From the NCBI RefSeq assembly GCF_024198255.1, contig NZ_JAJVKW010000011.1, positions 62,001 through 126,000 of the forward strand: a stretch of DNA of 64,000 nt, in the 5' to 3' direction. The DNA is from Myxococcus guangdongensis (GTDB taxonomy: Bacteria > Myxococcota > Myxococcia > Myxococcales > Myxococcaceae). The notes below the pieces were generated by a model, which worked only from the letters and a program-made list of their open reading frames with translations, did not search any database and was not told the origin of the DNA. Numbering within the stretch: position 1 is the first letter of the stretch; every line of letters starts with the position of its first letter. Of the stretch, positions 22,328 to 29,990 are shown in pieces. The translations under genes were made by a program, and so were the position numbers.

Positions 22328-23242
22328 TCAGTCGTGCTCGTGCGCGGCCTCTTCGGGCCTGCCACCCACGGCCTCGAGCGAGGAGCGCGGCGCGGGACGG
22401 GCGCGGTCGAACGCCACCTCACGCTGGCCCACGCCCTCGGCGGTGGTGTTGGCGATGCGCTTGCGGGCCCGCGCGATGTAGTCCTGCACCAGCGTGGGGT
22501 CCGGATGCGTCTTCAGCGTCTCCACCCACGTCTCGATGGCCTTCTCGTGCTCGCCGGCGTCCGAGCGCAGCTTGCCCATCTCGAACAGCGCGTGCGGGGA
22601 CAGCTCCGAGTCCGGGAAGCGCGTGCGCAGGTCCGCGAAGGCGCGCGAGGCCTCCTGTCGACGGCCCTCCATCATCGCGATGGCCTGGGCCTGGAGGAAC
22701 AGCGTGTCGTCCACGAAGGCGCTGGTGGCGAAGCGCTCGACGAGGCGGCGCGTCTCCAGTTCGCACTGCTGATAGTCACCCAGCTCGAAGTAGAGCTTGG
22801 CCACCTGGTAGTGCAGCTCGGCACCCTGCGGCGGGTTGCGCTGCAGCGCCGCGGTGAGCTGGTCGATGGCGCCGCGCAGGTCGCGGTAGTGCACGCGCAA
22901 CAGCTCCGCCAGGATGATGCGGGACTCGAGCGCCTCGGGGGATTCGGGGCACTGCTGGATGAGCTCGCGGTAGACGCCCACGGCCTCCTTCACCTTGCGC
23001 TGCTCCAGCCAGTAGACGTCCGCGGCGCCCTTCAGGGCGCGAGCGCGCAGGACGAGCGCCTCGGGGGTGCTGTCGTGGCGCAACATGTCGAAGGCCTTGC
23101 GGTACTCGACGAGGGCCTCGTCCGGTCGCTTCTCGAAGGTGGCGTCACGAGCGCGCTGCAGGTGGTCCACTGGCTTGTCGCGACACCCCACCCCCGCCAG
23201 GGCCAACACCACGAGCGACAGTCGCAGCCTCCGCACTAGCAC
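22328..23242 (-). CDS. TPR-repeat lipoprotein
   Basis: A 304-residue envelope protein. A signal peptide ends at the lipobox LAGVGC (Cys about 20). The remainder is a chain of helical hairpins: DHLQRARDATFEKRPDEALVEY, ALKGAADVYWLEQRKVKEAVGVY, LHYQVAKLYFELGDYQQCELE and ALFEMGKLRSDAGEHEKAIETW are each TPR-like, and the layout resembles YfiO/BamD or YbgF-type scaffolds. A GTG at 23242 overlaps the stop of the upstream small lipoprotein (GTGCTAG), and a GTG at 23236 is better spaced from GGAG; either fits. It probably acts as a protein-protein scaffold at the outer membrane; partner unknown. Confidence 0.82.
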   Translation of the reverse strand: MLVRRLRLSLVVLALAGVGCRDKPVDHLQRARDATFEKRPDEALVEYRKAFDMLRHDSTPEALVLRARALKGAADVYWLEQRKVKEAVGVYRELIQQCPESPEALESRIILAELLRVHYRDLRGAIDQLTAALQRNPPQGAELHYQVAKLYFELGDYQQCELETRRLVERFATSAFVDDTLFLQAQAIAMMEGRRQEASRAFADLRTRFPDSELSPHALFEMGKLRSDAGEHEKAIETWVETLKTHPDPTLVQDYIARARKRIANTTAEGVGQREVAFDRARPAPRSSLEAVGGRPEEAAHEHD

Positions 23243-23487
23243 TTCTCCGGGATGACGGTGACGCAGCGCGACTCATCGCAGCTCACGCACTCGGCGATGG
23301 GCGAGACGTCGGTGATGCACACATCGACACGGGAGGTCCGCGGACAGTCCTCGGAGGTGACACAGCGATAGACGCTCCCGTCATCACGGGTGACGTCCTG
23401 GGACGTCGAGCCACAGACCTCCAGGTCGTTGCATCCCAACAACCCCGCCCCAAGGGCGGCGAGGACCGTTTGCGCGGTGCGTGTCAC
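23236..23487 (-). CDS. Small cysteine-rich lipoprotein
   Basis: About 83 residues from the GTG at 23487, which gives a compact signal peptide (TRTAQTVLAALGAGLLGC) with lipobox LLGC; an open frame extends 12 codons further upstream. The mature part has nine further cysteines (for example EVCGSTSQ, YRCVTSEDCP, VDVCITD, ECVSCDESRC, PEKC), so it is likely disulfide-bonded. Its stop overlaps the start of the TPR lipoprotein, showing coupling. Function unknown. Confidence 0.65.
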   Translation of the reverse strand: MTRTAQTVLAALGAGLLGCNDLEVCGSTSQDVTRDDGSVYRCVTSEDCPRTSRVDVCITDVSPIAECVSCDESRCVTVIPEKC

Positions 23488-23642
23488 GGCGGCGGTTCTA
23501 CCTGGATTCGACCACGTCGTCACGGACCGGTGTGCCCGCCCGCCTGCCCAGCGGAAACCCTTGCGTCCGGAGGCACAGGGGGTGAAGTCTGGAAAGCGAG
23601 CGTGTCATGAAGTACCCGCCATGACGCCAGTCCTGACGCCTG

Positions 23643-24311
23643 TTGGCACTCCCGAAAGCGCGACACTTGGGCGAATTCGAGACGGCTTTGCATGTGGAAC
23701 CGGCGAGCAAAGGCAAACCGGGTGCGGACCGGGCGTGGGTGCTGACGCACGGTGCCGCGACGGTGCTGGTGGTCGCGGATGGCGCGGGTAACTCACATCG
23801 TGGCGCGGAGGCCGCGGAGGCGGTGCTCCGTGGCGTTCAGGAGGCCGTGGCGTCCGGGTCCGGACTCGAGGGCGCGGAGACATGGCGCGCTGTGCTGGAG
23901 CGGTGCGACGCGCGGCTCGTGTCCTCGGGGCAGGGAGGAGAGACCACCGCCGTGGTCGCCTGTGTCACCTCACGACGCGTGGTGGGCGCCAGCGTGGGGG
24001 ACTCGGAGTTGTGGCTGTTCCAGGGCGAGCGCTGTCACGCGCTCACGGCGCATCAACACCGCAAGCCCCTGCTCGGGAGCGGCGGCGCACGGCCCATCAT
24101 CTTCGAACACCTGTGGCGAGGCGGCACGCTCCTCGGCGCGTCAGATGGGTTGTTCAAGTACGTCGACCTGCGTCGCATCCAGGAGCACGTGGGCCTCGCC
24201 GACGTGCAGGCCGCGGCGCGCACGCTGGCCACGCTGCCTCGACTCGCGAGCGGCGTGCTCCCGGATGACGTGGGCCTCGTCCTGTGCCGACCGAGCGCCT
24301 CGCGTCCTTGA
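23643..24311 (+). CDS. PPM/PP2C-type serine/threonine phosphatase-like protein
   Basis: About 222 residues. The metal-binding motif VLVVADGAGNSHRGAEAAEA matches the PP2C D-G-x-G signature, ETTAVVACVTSRRVVGASVGDSELWLF (motif SVGDSELW) matches the central acidic motif, and LLGASDGLF plus PDDVGLVLC match the C-terminal metal-binding Asp motifs. It lacks a membrane anchor or extra domain. The start is uncertain: the frame opens with TTG at 23643, and a GTG at 23691 is possible; neither has a strong ribosome-binding site. It is followed after 24 bases by a NADAR gene, possibly in the same transcript. Confidence 0.8.
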   Translation: MALPKARHLGEFETALHVEPASKGKPGADRAWVLTHGAATVLVVADGAGNSHRGAEAAEAVLRGVQEAVASGSGLEGAETWRAVLERCDARLVSSGQGGETTAVVACVTSRRVVGASVGDSELWLFQGERCHALTAHQHRKPLLGSGGARPIIFEHLWRGGTLLGASDGLFKYVDLRRIQEHVGLADVQAAARTLATLPRLASGVLPDDVGLVLCRPSASRP

Positions 24312-24335
24312 GGCGCTGGCACCCGAGGGACTCAC

Positions 24336-24779
24336 ATGAGCGACGTCATCCGTTTCTACAGCGTCACCGACGCGCATGGCTGGTGCTCGAACTTCGCGCC
24401 CTATCCCATCAAGTTGGGCGGAAGGACGTGGCCCACCAGCGAGCACTACTTCCAGGCACGGAAGTTCGAGTTCCCCGAGGACCAGGAGGCCCTCCGTCAG
24501 GCGCGCACGCCCATGCTCGCCGCGCGCATGGGTCGAGACCGCAAGCGAAAGCTCCGTCGGGACTGGGAGTCCATCAAGGTCTCCGTCATGCGCGAGGCCG
24601 TGCGCGCCAAGTTCACCCAGCACGAGGACCTGACCCGACTGCTCTTGGAGACAGGCGACGCACGGCTCGTCGAGCACACGGACCAGGATGACTTCTGGGG
24701 TGACGGCGGAGACGGTCGCGGGAAGAACATGCTCGGCCGCATCCTCATGGAGATTCGACAGGAGCTCCGCGCGCGGTAG
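24336..24779 (+). CDS. NADAR-family (YbiA-like) protein
   Basis: A 147-residue single-domain protein. Segments IRFYSVTDAHGWCSNFAPYPI, WPTSEHYFQARKF, ARTPMLAARMGRD, VMREAVRAKFTQH and DDFWGDGGDGRGKNMLGRILM cover the family motifs, including the SEHYFQA box and the W-G-D...G-x-N-x-L-G box. Family members hydrolyse N-glycosidic bonds of riboflavin intermediates (YbiA) or remove ADP-ribose from modified guanine in toxin or phage-defence settings. It lies between a PPM-type phosphatase and a hydrolase lipoprotein, so no specific partner is evident. Confidence 0.93.
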   Translation: MSDVIRFYSVTDAHGWCSNFAPYPIKLGGRTWPTSEHYFQARKFEFPEDQEALRQARTPMLAARMGRDRKRKLRRDWESIKVSVMREAVRAKFTQHEDLTRLLLETGDARLVEHTDQDDFWGDGGDGRGKNMLGRILMEIRQELRAR

Positions 24780-24915
24780 CCCATCCCCGTCCCGCGCCGC
24801 TCATCCCCGGGACGAACCGCTCATGGAGTCTCCGGAGCGAGCACGATTCCTGGGCGTACCTTCCTCCTCGTCCGACACCGCGCGTCCCGCGGCGTCCTTC
24901 ACCCGAGGAAGGTCC

Positions 24916-25830
24916 ATGCGTCCCACGCCACTCTTGACCGCGCTCTGCACCCTCTGCCTGCTCGTCGGCTGCGCCACCACCTCCAGCCCCACCACCACCG
25001 CCGCGGCCACCAGCGCGCCCGCCGCCCCGGCCGCCTTCCAGGTGAAGCGCTCCGGCAAGGGACGCCCCGTCCTGTTCATCCCCGGCCTCGCCTCGTCCGG
25101 CGCGGTGTGGGACGAGACGGTGGCCCACCTGAAGGGCGGCTACGACAGCCACGTCTTCACGCTCGCCGGGTTCGCCGGTCAGCCCGCTGTCCCCGCGCCC
25201 TTCTTCGCCACCATGCGCACGGCGCTCATCGAGTACATCCGCGAGCATAAGCTCGAGAAGCCCATCATCGTCGGACACAGCCTGGGCGGCGTGCTGGCGC
25301 TCTCGCTGGCCGCGGAGGCACCCGAGCTGGTGGGCGGCCTCTTCATCGTGGACAGCGTGCCCTTCCTGCCCGCGCTCATGTACCCGGGCGCCACCGTCGA
25401 GACCGCCCGTCCGTTCGCCGAGCAGGGCCGCGCCCACGTGCGTCAGCAGAATCTGGAGCAGCGCACCCAGGCGTCGCGACAGGCGATGCGCATCTACGCC
25501 ACCGACGAGGCCCGGCGTGAGGTCGGCGTCCGCTGGGGCATCGACTCCGACCCGGAGACCATCGCGCAGGCCATGTACGAGATGTCCACCACCGACCTGC
25601 GCCCGGAGCTGCCTCGCATCACCGCGCCCACCTTCGTGTTCGGCTCGTGGGCCGCGCTCAAGGGCAGCGTCCCTCGCGAGAACATCGAGGCGCTCTATCG
25701 CGGCCAGTATCAGGGCCTGTCCACCGCGCGTCTCGTCATGCACGACACGGCCCGGCACTTCATCATGTGGGATGACCCCGAGGGCTTCTTCACCACACTC
25801 GACGGCTTCCTGAACGAGCACGCCCGCTGA
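24916..25830 (+). CDS. Alpha/beta hydrolase lipoprotein
   Basis: About 304 residues from the ATG at 24916, which has an AGGAAGG site. Signal peptide and lipobox LLVGC (Cys about 17) are followed by a Ser/Thr/Ala-rich linker. The alpha/beta-hydrolase fold has FIPGLASSGAVW (oxyanion hole), IVGHSLGGVLALSLA (nucleophile Ser in G-H-S-L-G), a helical cap, and HDTARHFIMWDDPEGF with the catalytic His. It is probably exposed on the envelope as an esterase-like enzyme. It starts after a weak GTCCCG/CGGGAC hairpin at about 24788-24812. Confidence 0.85.
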   Translation: MRPTPLLTALCTLCLLVGCATTSSPTTTAAATSAPAAPAAFQVKRSGKGRPVLFIPGLASSGAVWDETVAHLKGGYDSHVFTLAGFAGQPAVPAPFFATMRTALIEYIREHKLEKPIIVGHSLGGVLALSLAAEAPELVGGLFIVDSVPFLPALMYPGATVETARPFAEQGRAHVRQQNLEQRTQASRQAMRIYATDEARREVGVRWGIDSDPETIAQAMYEMSTTDLRPELPRITAPTFVFGSWAALKGSVPRENIEALYRGQYQGLSTARLVMHDTARHFIMWDDPEGFFTTLDGFLNEHAR

Positions 25831-25876
25831 CGGGCATGGAATCCCAGCGCTGAAGCGTGATGGACTCGAGGTCTTC

Positions 25877-26965
25877 ATGACGGCAGGAGCACGCATGTCA
25901 TCCCGACGCGCCCGGGTGTACGCCGCCTGCCAGGTGGGCGGCTGGGGACTGTATGGCCTCATCAATGCCGTGCTGTCCGTGCTGTCCGTCGTGATGATGC
26001 AGCAGCCCGACGAGCAGTTCGCGCGAAGGATGTTCTGGCTCGTCGCGATGAGCCTCTCGGGCATGGTCATCACGCACGTCGCCCGCGGTCGGCTCGGCTT
26101 CCGGGAGTGGGCCCGGCTGTCCCTGTCACGCCTCGCGCCCCGCGTGCTGCTCGTCTGTCTGGCGATGGGGGCCACCCAGTCCGTGGTGGCCCACGTCCTG
26201 TCCCGCTTCGTGTTCCGCATCCAGGGGTTCGAGGACTTCTCGCTCACCCGCATCATCTTCGGCGGCGCCTTCTGGTCCGTGGTCATGATGATGTGGCTGC
26301 TGACGTACTTCGCGGTCCACTTCGTGGAACGGGCGCGCACCGCGGAGCACGAGCGACTGCAGCAACAAATCGCCTCGCAGACCTCCGAGCTGCGCTTCCT
26401 CAAGGCCCAGCTCCAGCCGCACTTCCTCTTCAACTGTCTCAACAGCGTCCGGGCCCTCATCGTCGAGGACCCCACCCGCGCCCAGCAGGCGGTGACCCAC
26501 CTGTCCTCGCTGCTGCGCTACGCGCTCGCCTCGAAGGACGCGGAGACGGTGCCGCTCGGGCGGGAGCTCCAGGTGGTGCGTGACTACCTGAGCCTGGAGG
26601 CCATCCGCCTGGAAGAGCGGCTCCGCGTGCGCGAGGACGTGTCACCCGAGGCGCTCGCCGTGCCCGTCCCCGCGATGCTGGTGCAGACGCTGGTGGAGAA
26701 CGCCATCAAGCATGGCATCGCTCCCTCTCCCGAGGGCGGCGCGGTGACGGTGCAGGCCCACGTGCGCGAGGGCTCGCTCCTCCTGGAAGTCGCCAACACC
26801 CCCGCGCCCGTCGGCACGCCTCCCGCGCCCCACTCCGGCGGCGTGGGACTCCACAACGCGAGCGAGCGGCTGCGGCTGCTGTGTGGCACCACCGCGTCGC
26901 TCCAGCTGGACCAGACCGGGTCCACCCTCACCACCGCGCGCGTCCGCATCCCCCTGCCCTCATGA
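25877..26965 (+). CDS. LytS/YehU-type sensor histidine kinase
   Basis: A 362-residue membrane kinase. Four hydrophobic segments occupy about 15-150 (GGWGLYGLINAVLSVLSVV, LVAMSLSGMVITHV, LLVCLAMGATQSVVAHVL, GGAFWSVVMMMWLLTYFAV). The His_kinase box LQPHFLFNCLNSVRALI places the phospho-accepting His at 182. An N-box LVENAIKHGI and G-box GGVGLHNASERL follow in the ATPase domain. Its stop overlaps the start of the LytTR response regulator (ATGA at 26962-26965), so the two form a two-component pair. The start may be 25877 or the ATG at 25895. Confidence 0.93.
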   Translation: MTAGARMSSRRARVYAACQVGGWGLYGLINAVLSVLSVVMMQQPDEQFARRMFWLVAMSLSGMVITHVARGRLGFREWARLSLSRLAPRVLLVCLAMGATQSVVAHVLSRFVFRIQGFEDFSLTRIIFGGAFWSVVMMMWLLTYFAVHFVERARTAEHERLQQQIASQTSELRFLKAQLQPHFLFNCLNSVRALIVEDPTRAQQAVTHLSSLLRYALASKDAETVPLGRELQVVRDYLSLEAIRLEERLRVREDVSPEALAVPVPAMLVQTLVENAIKHGIAPSPEGGAVTVQAHVREGSLLLEVANTPAPVGTPPAPHSGGVGLHNASERLRLLCGTTASLQLDQTGSTLTTARVRIPLPS

Positions 26966-27684
26966 GAGTCCTCATCGTCGATGACGAACGCCTGGCCCGC
27001 GCGGAGCTGCGCCGACTGCTCGCCGCGTTCCCCGATGTCGAAGTGGTGGGCGAGGCCACCCATGTCGACGACGCCTGCCGTCAGGTGGAGGCACAGGAGC
27101 CGGACCTGCTCCTGCTCGACATCCAGATGCCGGGAGGCAGCGGCTTCGATGTGCTCGCCCGGCTCGACGAGCCTCCGGACGTCATCTTCACCACCGCGTT
27201 CGACGCGCACGCCGTGCGCGCCTTCTCCGTCAACGCGCTCGACTATCTGCTCAAGCCCATCGAAGCAGAGCGGCTCGCCGAGGCGCTGGAGCGGGTCCGT
27301 CAGCGCCGTGGACCGACGGAGCGCGCGTCAGAGCCGACGCGGGCCTCGGGTGCGCCGCTGGAGCGCGTCTTCGTGAAGGAGGGCGAGCGCTGCTGGCTGG
27401 TGCAGCTCGCGCAGGTGCCGCTCATCACGTCCGAGGGCAACTATTCACGACTGCACCTGGCGGGACATCAGCCGCTGCTGCTGCGCTCGCTGAGCTACCT
27501 GGAGGAGAAGCTGGACCCCTCGCGTTTCTTCCGCGCGAGTCGACAGCACCTCATCAACCTGGACTTCGTCGAGACCTTGGAGCCGGGCCCCGGCGGCACG
27601 CTGGTGGCGCGCCTGCGCCAAGGCCCGGAGGTGGAGATGTCACGCCGTCAGTCCCAGCGCTTCCGCGAGCGCATGAGCCTGTGA
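26962..27684 (+). CDS. LytTR-family response regulator
   Basis: A 240-residue regulator, partner of the upstream LytS-like kinase. The receiver domain (1-120) has VDDERLARAELRRLL at the N-terminus, the phospho-acceptor Asp53 in LLLLDIQMPGGSGFDV, and the KPIEAERLAEAL lysine motif. The LytTR DNA-binding domain (about 135-240) has SEGNYSRLHL, LLRSLSYLEEKLDPSRFFRASRQHLINL (read as RSLSYLEEKL then FFRASRQHLINL) and ends MSRRQSQRFRERMSL. The ATG at 26962 overlaps the kinase stop. Confidence 0.95.
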   Translation: MRVLIVDDERLARAELRRLLAAFPDVEVVGEATHVDDACRQVEAQEPDLLLLDIQMPGGSGFDVLARLDEPPDVIFTTAFDAHAVRAFSVNALDYLLKPIEAERLAEALERVRQRRGPTERASEPTRASGAPLERVFVKEGERCWLVQLAQVPLITSEGNYSRLHLAGHQPLLLRSLSYLEEKLDPSRFFRASRQHLINLDFVETLEPGPGGTLVARLRQGPEVEMSRRQSQRFRERMSL

Positions 27685-27691
27685 GCGGGCG

Positions 27692-28072
27692 TCAGTTGGC
27701 GCCATGCTGGGACTTGGATGACTTGCCGGAGGTGAGCACCGGGTCCACCGCCGCCACGCTGCTGCGTCGGTGCGTCTGGCGCACGCGCTCCTCCATCTTC
27801 TCGTAGTGCTTCATGCGCGCCAGGATGTGCGGTTCCGACGTCTGGCAGTGCAGCTGCGTCACCTCCTGGTGACGGCGTCCCAGCTCCTGCCACGTCTGGA
27901 GCATGGCCTGGTTGCCGAGCAGTCGCTCCTCGACACTGTCCAGCACCGCGTCCAGCTCCTCGGCCTCCGCCTCCAGCACCGCGAGCCGCTCCCGAGATTC
28001 TTCAGACGGCGTCGAGCACCCCGTCGTCATCACGAGGCCCACCACCACCGACAGCCCGAGCCACCTCTGCAT
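27692..28072 (-). CDS. Small coiled-coil lipoprotein
   Basis: About 126 residues. The signal peptide ends at lipobox MTTGC (Cys about 18). Residues 20-80 form a heptad-rich helix (RERLAVLEAEAEELDAVLDSV, then ERLLGNQAMLQTWQELGRRH), followed by a polar tail. The family is unknown; the shape suggests a structural or periplasmic spacer protein. A GGAGG site lies 10 bases before the ATG. It is convergent with the LytTR regulator gene. Confidence 0.7.
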   Translation of the reverse strand: MQRWLGLSVVVGLVMTTGCSTPSEESRERLAVLEAEAEELDAVLDSVEERLLGNQAMLQTWQELGRRHQEVTQLHCQTSEPHILARMKHYEKMEERVRQTHRRSSVAAVDPVLTSGKSSKSQHGAN

Positions 28073-28250
28073 CCCCACATCGCCTCCCACGTGTCTCGCG
28101 CCGGCCAGCGGCCTCATGTGCGAAGCCCAAGGTAGGGAGGGCCCCATGACGCGACAACCCGTGCGGGCAAGCGGCCCCCGCGACTTTTCAGGAGCCGACG
28201 ATTCGCCGCACCCAGGCGCGGATTGGTGGAATTCGCGGGACGGACAGGTG

Positions 28251-28754
28251 CTACGAGCGGTGGCGGAGGATGAACTCGCACACCTCGCGCGCGGCCCCGA
28301 AGCCCGCGGGCTTCTGCGCGACGTAGTGCACCTGCGCGCGGACCTCGTCGGGGGCCTCGGGCGGCGCGGAGGAGAAGCCCACCGCCTTGAGCAGCGGCAG
28401 GTCCACCACCTCGTCCCCCATGTAGCCACACCGGTCCGCGGAGACGTTCAGCAGGGCGAGCAGCTTCTCGAAGTGCGCCACCTTGTCCTGACTGCCGAAG
28501 TGCACGTGCTTGAGGCCCAGCGACTGCATCCGCATCTGCGCGGACAGGCTGTCGCCGCCGGAGATGGCGGCCACCTCGATGCCCACCTCCTGCAGGCGCT
28601 TGATGCCCATGCCGTCACGCACGCTGTACATCTGCGTCCAGCCGGAGTTCGGCACCCAGAAGATGCGCCCGTCCGTGAGCGTCCCGTCGATGTCGAAAAT
28701 CATCACCGACAGACGCGACACGCGCGCCTTGAGCGATTCCAGGTCCTGATTCAT
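28251..28754 (-). CDS. KdsC-like HAD phosphatase (KDO 8-phosphate phosphatase family)
   Basis: A 167-residue HAD-superfamily enzyme of the cap-less C0 type. The nucleophile loop IFDIDGTLTDGRIF is at about 19-32, AISGGDS carries motif II, KVAHFEKLLALL carries the motif III lysine region, and YMGDEVVDLPLLKAVGFS carries motif IV. This layout is characteristic of KdsC, which removes phosphate from KDO 8-phosphate in lipopolysaccharide core synthesis. It starts 10 bases after the stop of the upstream MXAN_5187-like gene on the same strand. Confidence 0.88.
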   Translation of the reverse strand: MNQDLESLKARVSRLSVMIFDIDGTLTDGRIFWVPNSGWTQMYSVRDGMGIKRLQEVGIEVAAISGGDSLSAQMRMQSLGLKHVHFGSQDKVAHFEKLLALLNVSADRCGYMGDEVVDLPLLKAVGFSSAPPEAPDEVRAQVHYVAQKPAGFGAAREVCEFILRHRS

Positions 28755-28764
28755 CCGCGGCGCC

Positions 28765-29949
28765 CTACTTCGGCACGGCCTTGAGCGAGGCCTTGCCGTC
28801 CTTGATGACGACCTTGAACTCCACCGCCTTGGCGTTGTGCTGCTTGAGCAGCTCCGGCACCTGCTTGCGCAGTGTGGCGGCCACCGACTCGTAGGACATC
28901 TTCGAGGTGTCCTCCTGGCAGCGCCGCTTCGCGGTGACGTACGCGTCGTACACGGCGCGCAGCTTGTCGTCCGACATGCCGCCGCCTCCCGCCGCCGCCG
29001 GAGGCTTGGGCGCCGCCGAGGCCACGGGAGCCGCGGGCCTGGGCGCCGCGACGGGCGCCGCCGTGGGACGAGCCACGGGCGCGGGTGTCGCCGCGGGCTT
29101 CGCGGCCATGCCTGGAGGAACCGCGGCCGTGCCTCGCGCCGGCGTGCCTCCGAGCGGTGAGGTCACCGTGGCCGTGCCTCGCGCCGGCGTGCCCCCGAGC
29201 GGTGACGTCACCGTGGGCAGGCCTCTCGCGGGCGTCCCCGTCAGCGGCGCCACGGCGGGCGTCAGCGGCGCCACGGCGGGCGTCAGCGGCGCGATGCCGG
29301 GGATTCCTCCGCGCGACACGGCGGGAGCCGCCACCGGCGCCACGCTCGGCGCCGTCGAGGCGCTGGCCACCGCGGGCGTGCCTCGGAAGGGCGTGCCTCC
29401 GGAGGCGGGCGTGGAGGCGGCCGCGGCCGCGGCGGCGATGGCCGCGGCCAGGGGCGGCTCGTTGACGGGACGGGGGCGGAGCACCTCCTCCACCTCCTCG
29501 AAGTCCATGTCGGAGATGTCCTCCGTCAACTCGACGACGCCCTTCTTCGGGTCCTTGTTCGTCGAGTTTCCACGAACCTCCGCGCGACGCCGCGCCTTGA
29601 ACAAGTCTCGCTTGTACGTGCCCGCTTCGATTTCCTGCAGCGTGCGCATCCACAGCCGCTCGTACGTGAGGAACTTGCTGTGGATGCTGGCCACGCGGAA
29701 CTTGGCCGCGGTGCTGCGGATGAACGACGTCTTCAGCTTGTTCACCCGCTTCTTGTAGTCCTCGTGGGCGCGCGTGGGCGGGTTGCGCTCGGCGCCCAGG
29801 AAGTACTGCTCGAAGAGGTTGCGCAGCGCGGCCAGCTCCGCCTCCAGCGCCTCGCACTCATGAAGGACGGCCTCGCTGGAGCTGGTGTCCGCCGGGGCCT
29901 TCGCGGCGGGGGACTTTGCGGCGGACTGTCGGGCGTCGGGGGGCGGCAT
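28765..29949 (-). CDS. Conserved myxobacterial protein with Pro/Ala-rich repeat linker
   Basis: A 394-residue protein resembling the M. xanthus MXAN_5187 family, whose function is not known to me. The N-terminal globular part (about 25-150) is charged and helical (HECEALEAELAALRNLFEQY, YKKRVNKLKTSFIRSTAAKF, RVASIHSKFLTYERLWMRTL). A Pro/Ala/Thr-rich linker with tandem repeats (about 170-310) follows. The C-terminal domain (about 315-394) has DDKLRAVYDAYVTAKRRCQ, SYESVAATLRKQVPELL and EFKVVIKDGKASLKAVPK. Such a linker between two domains suggests a flexible adaptor protein. Confidence 0.75.
   Translation of the reverse strand: MPPPDARQSAAKSPAAKAPADTSSSEAVLHECEALEAELAALRNLFEQYFLGAERNPPTRAHEDYKKRVNKLKTSFIRSTAAKFRVASIHSKFLTYERLWMRTLQEIEAGTYKRDLFKARRRAEVRGNSTNKDPKKGVVELTEDISDMDFEEVEEVLRPRPVNEPPLAAAIAAAAAAASTPASGGTPFRGTPAVASASTAPSVAPVAAPAVSRGGIPGIAPLTPAVAPLTPAVAPLTGTPARGLPTVTSPLGGTPARGTATVTSPLGGTPARGTAAVPPGMAAKPAATPAPVARPTAAPVAAPRPAAPVASAAPKPPAAAGGGGMSDDKLRAVYDAYVTAKRRCQEDTSKMSYESVAATLRKQVPELLKQHNAKAVEFKVVIKDGKASLKAVPK
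29126..29290. repeat. Imperfect 45-bp tandem repeats in the MXAN_5187-like gene
   Basis: Units start near 29126, 29171 and 29216, each about 45 bases, followed by shorter 24-base units around 29240-29290. On the coding strand they give linker units such as GGTPARGTATVTSPL. The repeats keep the frame, so the linker length could vary between strains. Confidence 0.7.
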
Positions 29950-29990
29950 GACGCCTCAGAGTGTCCCCAACCCGCGTCCGGGGATCAACC

